NCBI GenBank assembly: GCA_009760855.2
Contig: WPIO01000107.1
Location: forward strand, 1,370,001-1,434,000
DNA from: Cristatella mucedo
Lineage: Eukaryota > Bryozoa > Phylactolaemata > Cristatellidae
Length of the DNA: 64,000 nt
Direction: 5' to 3'
The position numbers and the translations under genes were made by a program. Every line of letters starts with the position of its first letter. Position 1 is the stretch's first letter. Positions 63,961 to 64,000 of the stretch are shown here, piece by piece. The notes under the pieces are model-generated. The model was given only the letters and a program-made list of their open reading frames with translations, did no database searches and was not told the DNA's origin.

Positions 63961-64000
63961 TATAGCTGGCTCGATCTGCTCGCCGCACTCGAGCCGCGCC

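Overview
The window is nuclear DNA of an animal. The evidence is two spliced calcium-binding genes with GT-AG introns, several L2/CR1-group non-LTR retrotransposon families, tRNA-derived SINEs, hAT MITEs, a small LTR element, and many long dinucleotide arrays. I cannot name the lineage from sequence alone. No prokaryotic operon, phage or CRISPR is present.

Two host genes are well supported, both on the minus strand. Gene A (exon 1 6000-6125, exon 2 3546-3932; 170 aa) and gene B (exon 1 45732-45857, exon 2 41498-41890; 172 aa) encode calmodulin-like proteins with four EF-hand units. They are clear paralogues: each starts with a 42-codon first exon, has a phase-0 intron after residue 42, and carries an N-terminal MGxxxSK sequence that fits N-myristoylation. 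In both, the fourth EF hand has lost its key calcium ligands. About 35 kb of repeat-rich DNA separates them. Three further short stretches (11527-11628 +, 17791-17889 +, 36259-36429 +) are only candidate coding exons.

Most of the rest is transposon history. I call the main LINE family L2-A; it has about eighteen copies, usually 3' fragments ending in (ATT)n. L2-B has five copies ending in (TTACA)n, and L2-C has one copy. Two tRNA-derived SINE families are present. SINE-A shares its 3' hairpin tail with L2-A, while SINE-B has a palindrome inside its tRNA-like head. The key nest is at 23515-28745. There an L2-A copy holds, in order, an inverted L2-A 3' copy and a 1.8 kb LTR element. The LTR element has 295-bp LTRs, an AAACG target duplication, a gag-like ORF and a vestige of the pol end. 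Two hAT-type MITEs (21313-21547, 34976-35197) have 8-bp target duplications.

A theme emerges from paralogous repeats: several long microsatellites appear to have grown from short CT, GA or GT runs that belong to the mobile or duplicated sequence itself (15381-15493 and 25245-25282 inside the same point of the L2-A reverse transcriptase ORF; 21943-22452 in a LINE tail; 47489-47970; 61181-61331). A second theme is perfect palindromes and hairpins (1925-1961, 30074-30121, 51676-51703, 54004-54051, 54365-54394), one of which looks like a SINE that folded back and copied itself.

Layout: 1-3545 GC-rich repeats; 3546-7477 gene A and its GC-rich upstream region; 7478-14020 SINEs and CT arrays; 14770-16310 L2-A; 16995-23420 SINEs, MITE, L2-B; 23515-28745 transposon nest; 28975-41497 repeats and unassigned DNA; 41498-45857 gene B; 45858-64000 repeats, palindromes and a duplicated more AT-rich block at 61-63 kb.
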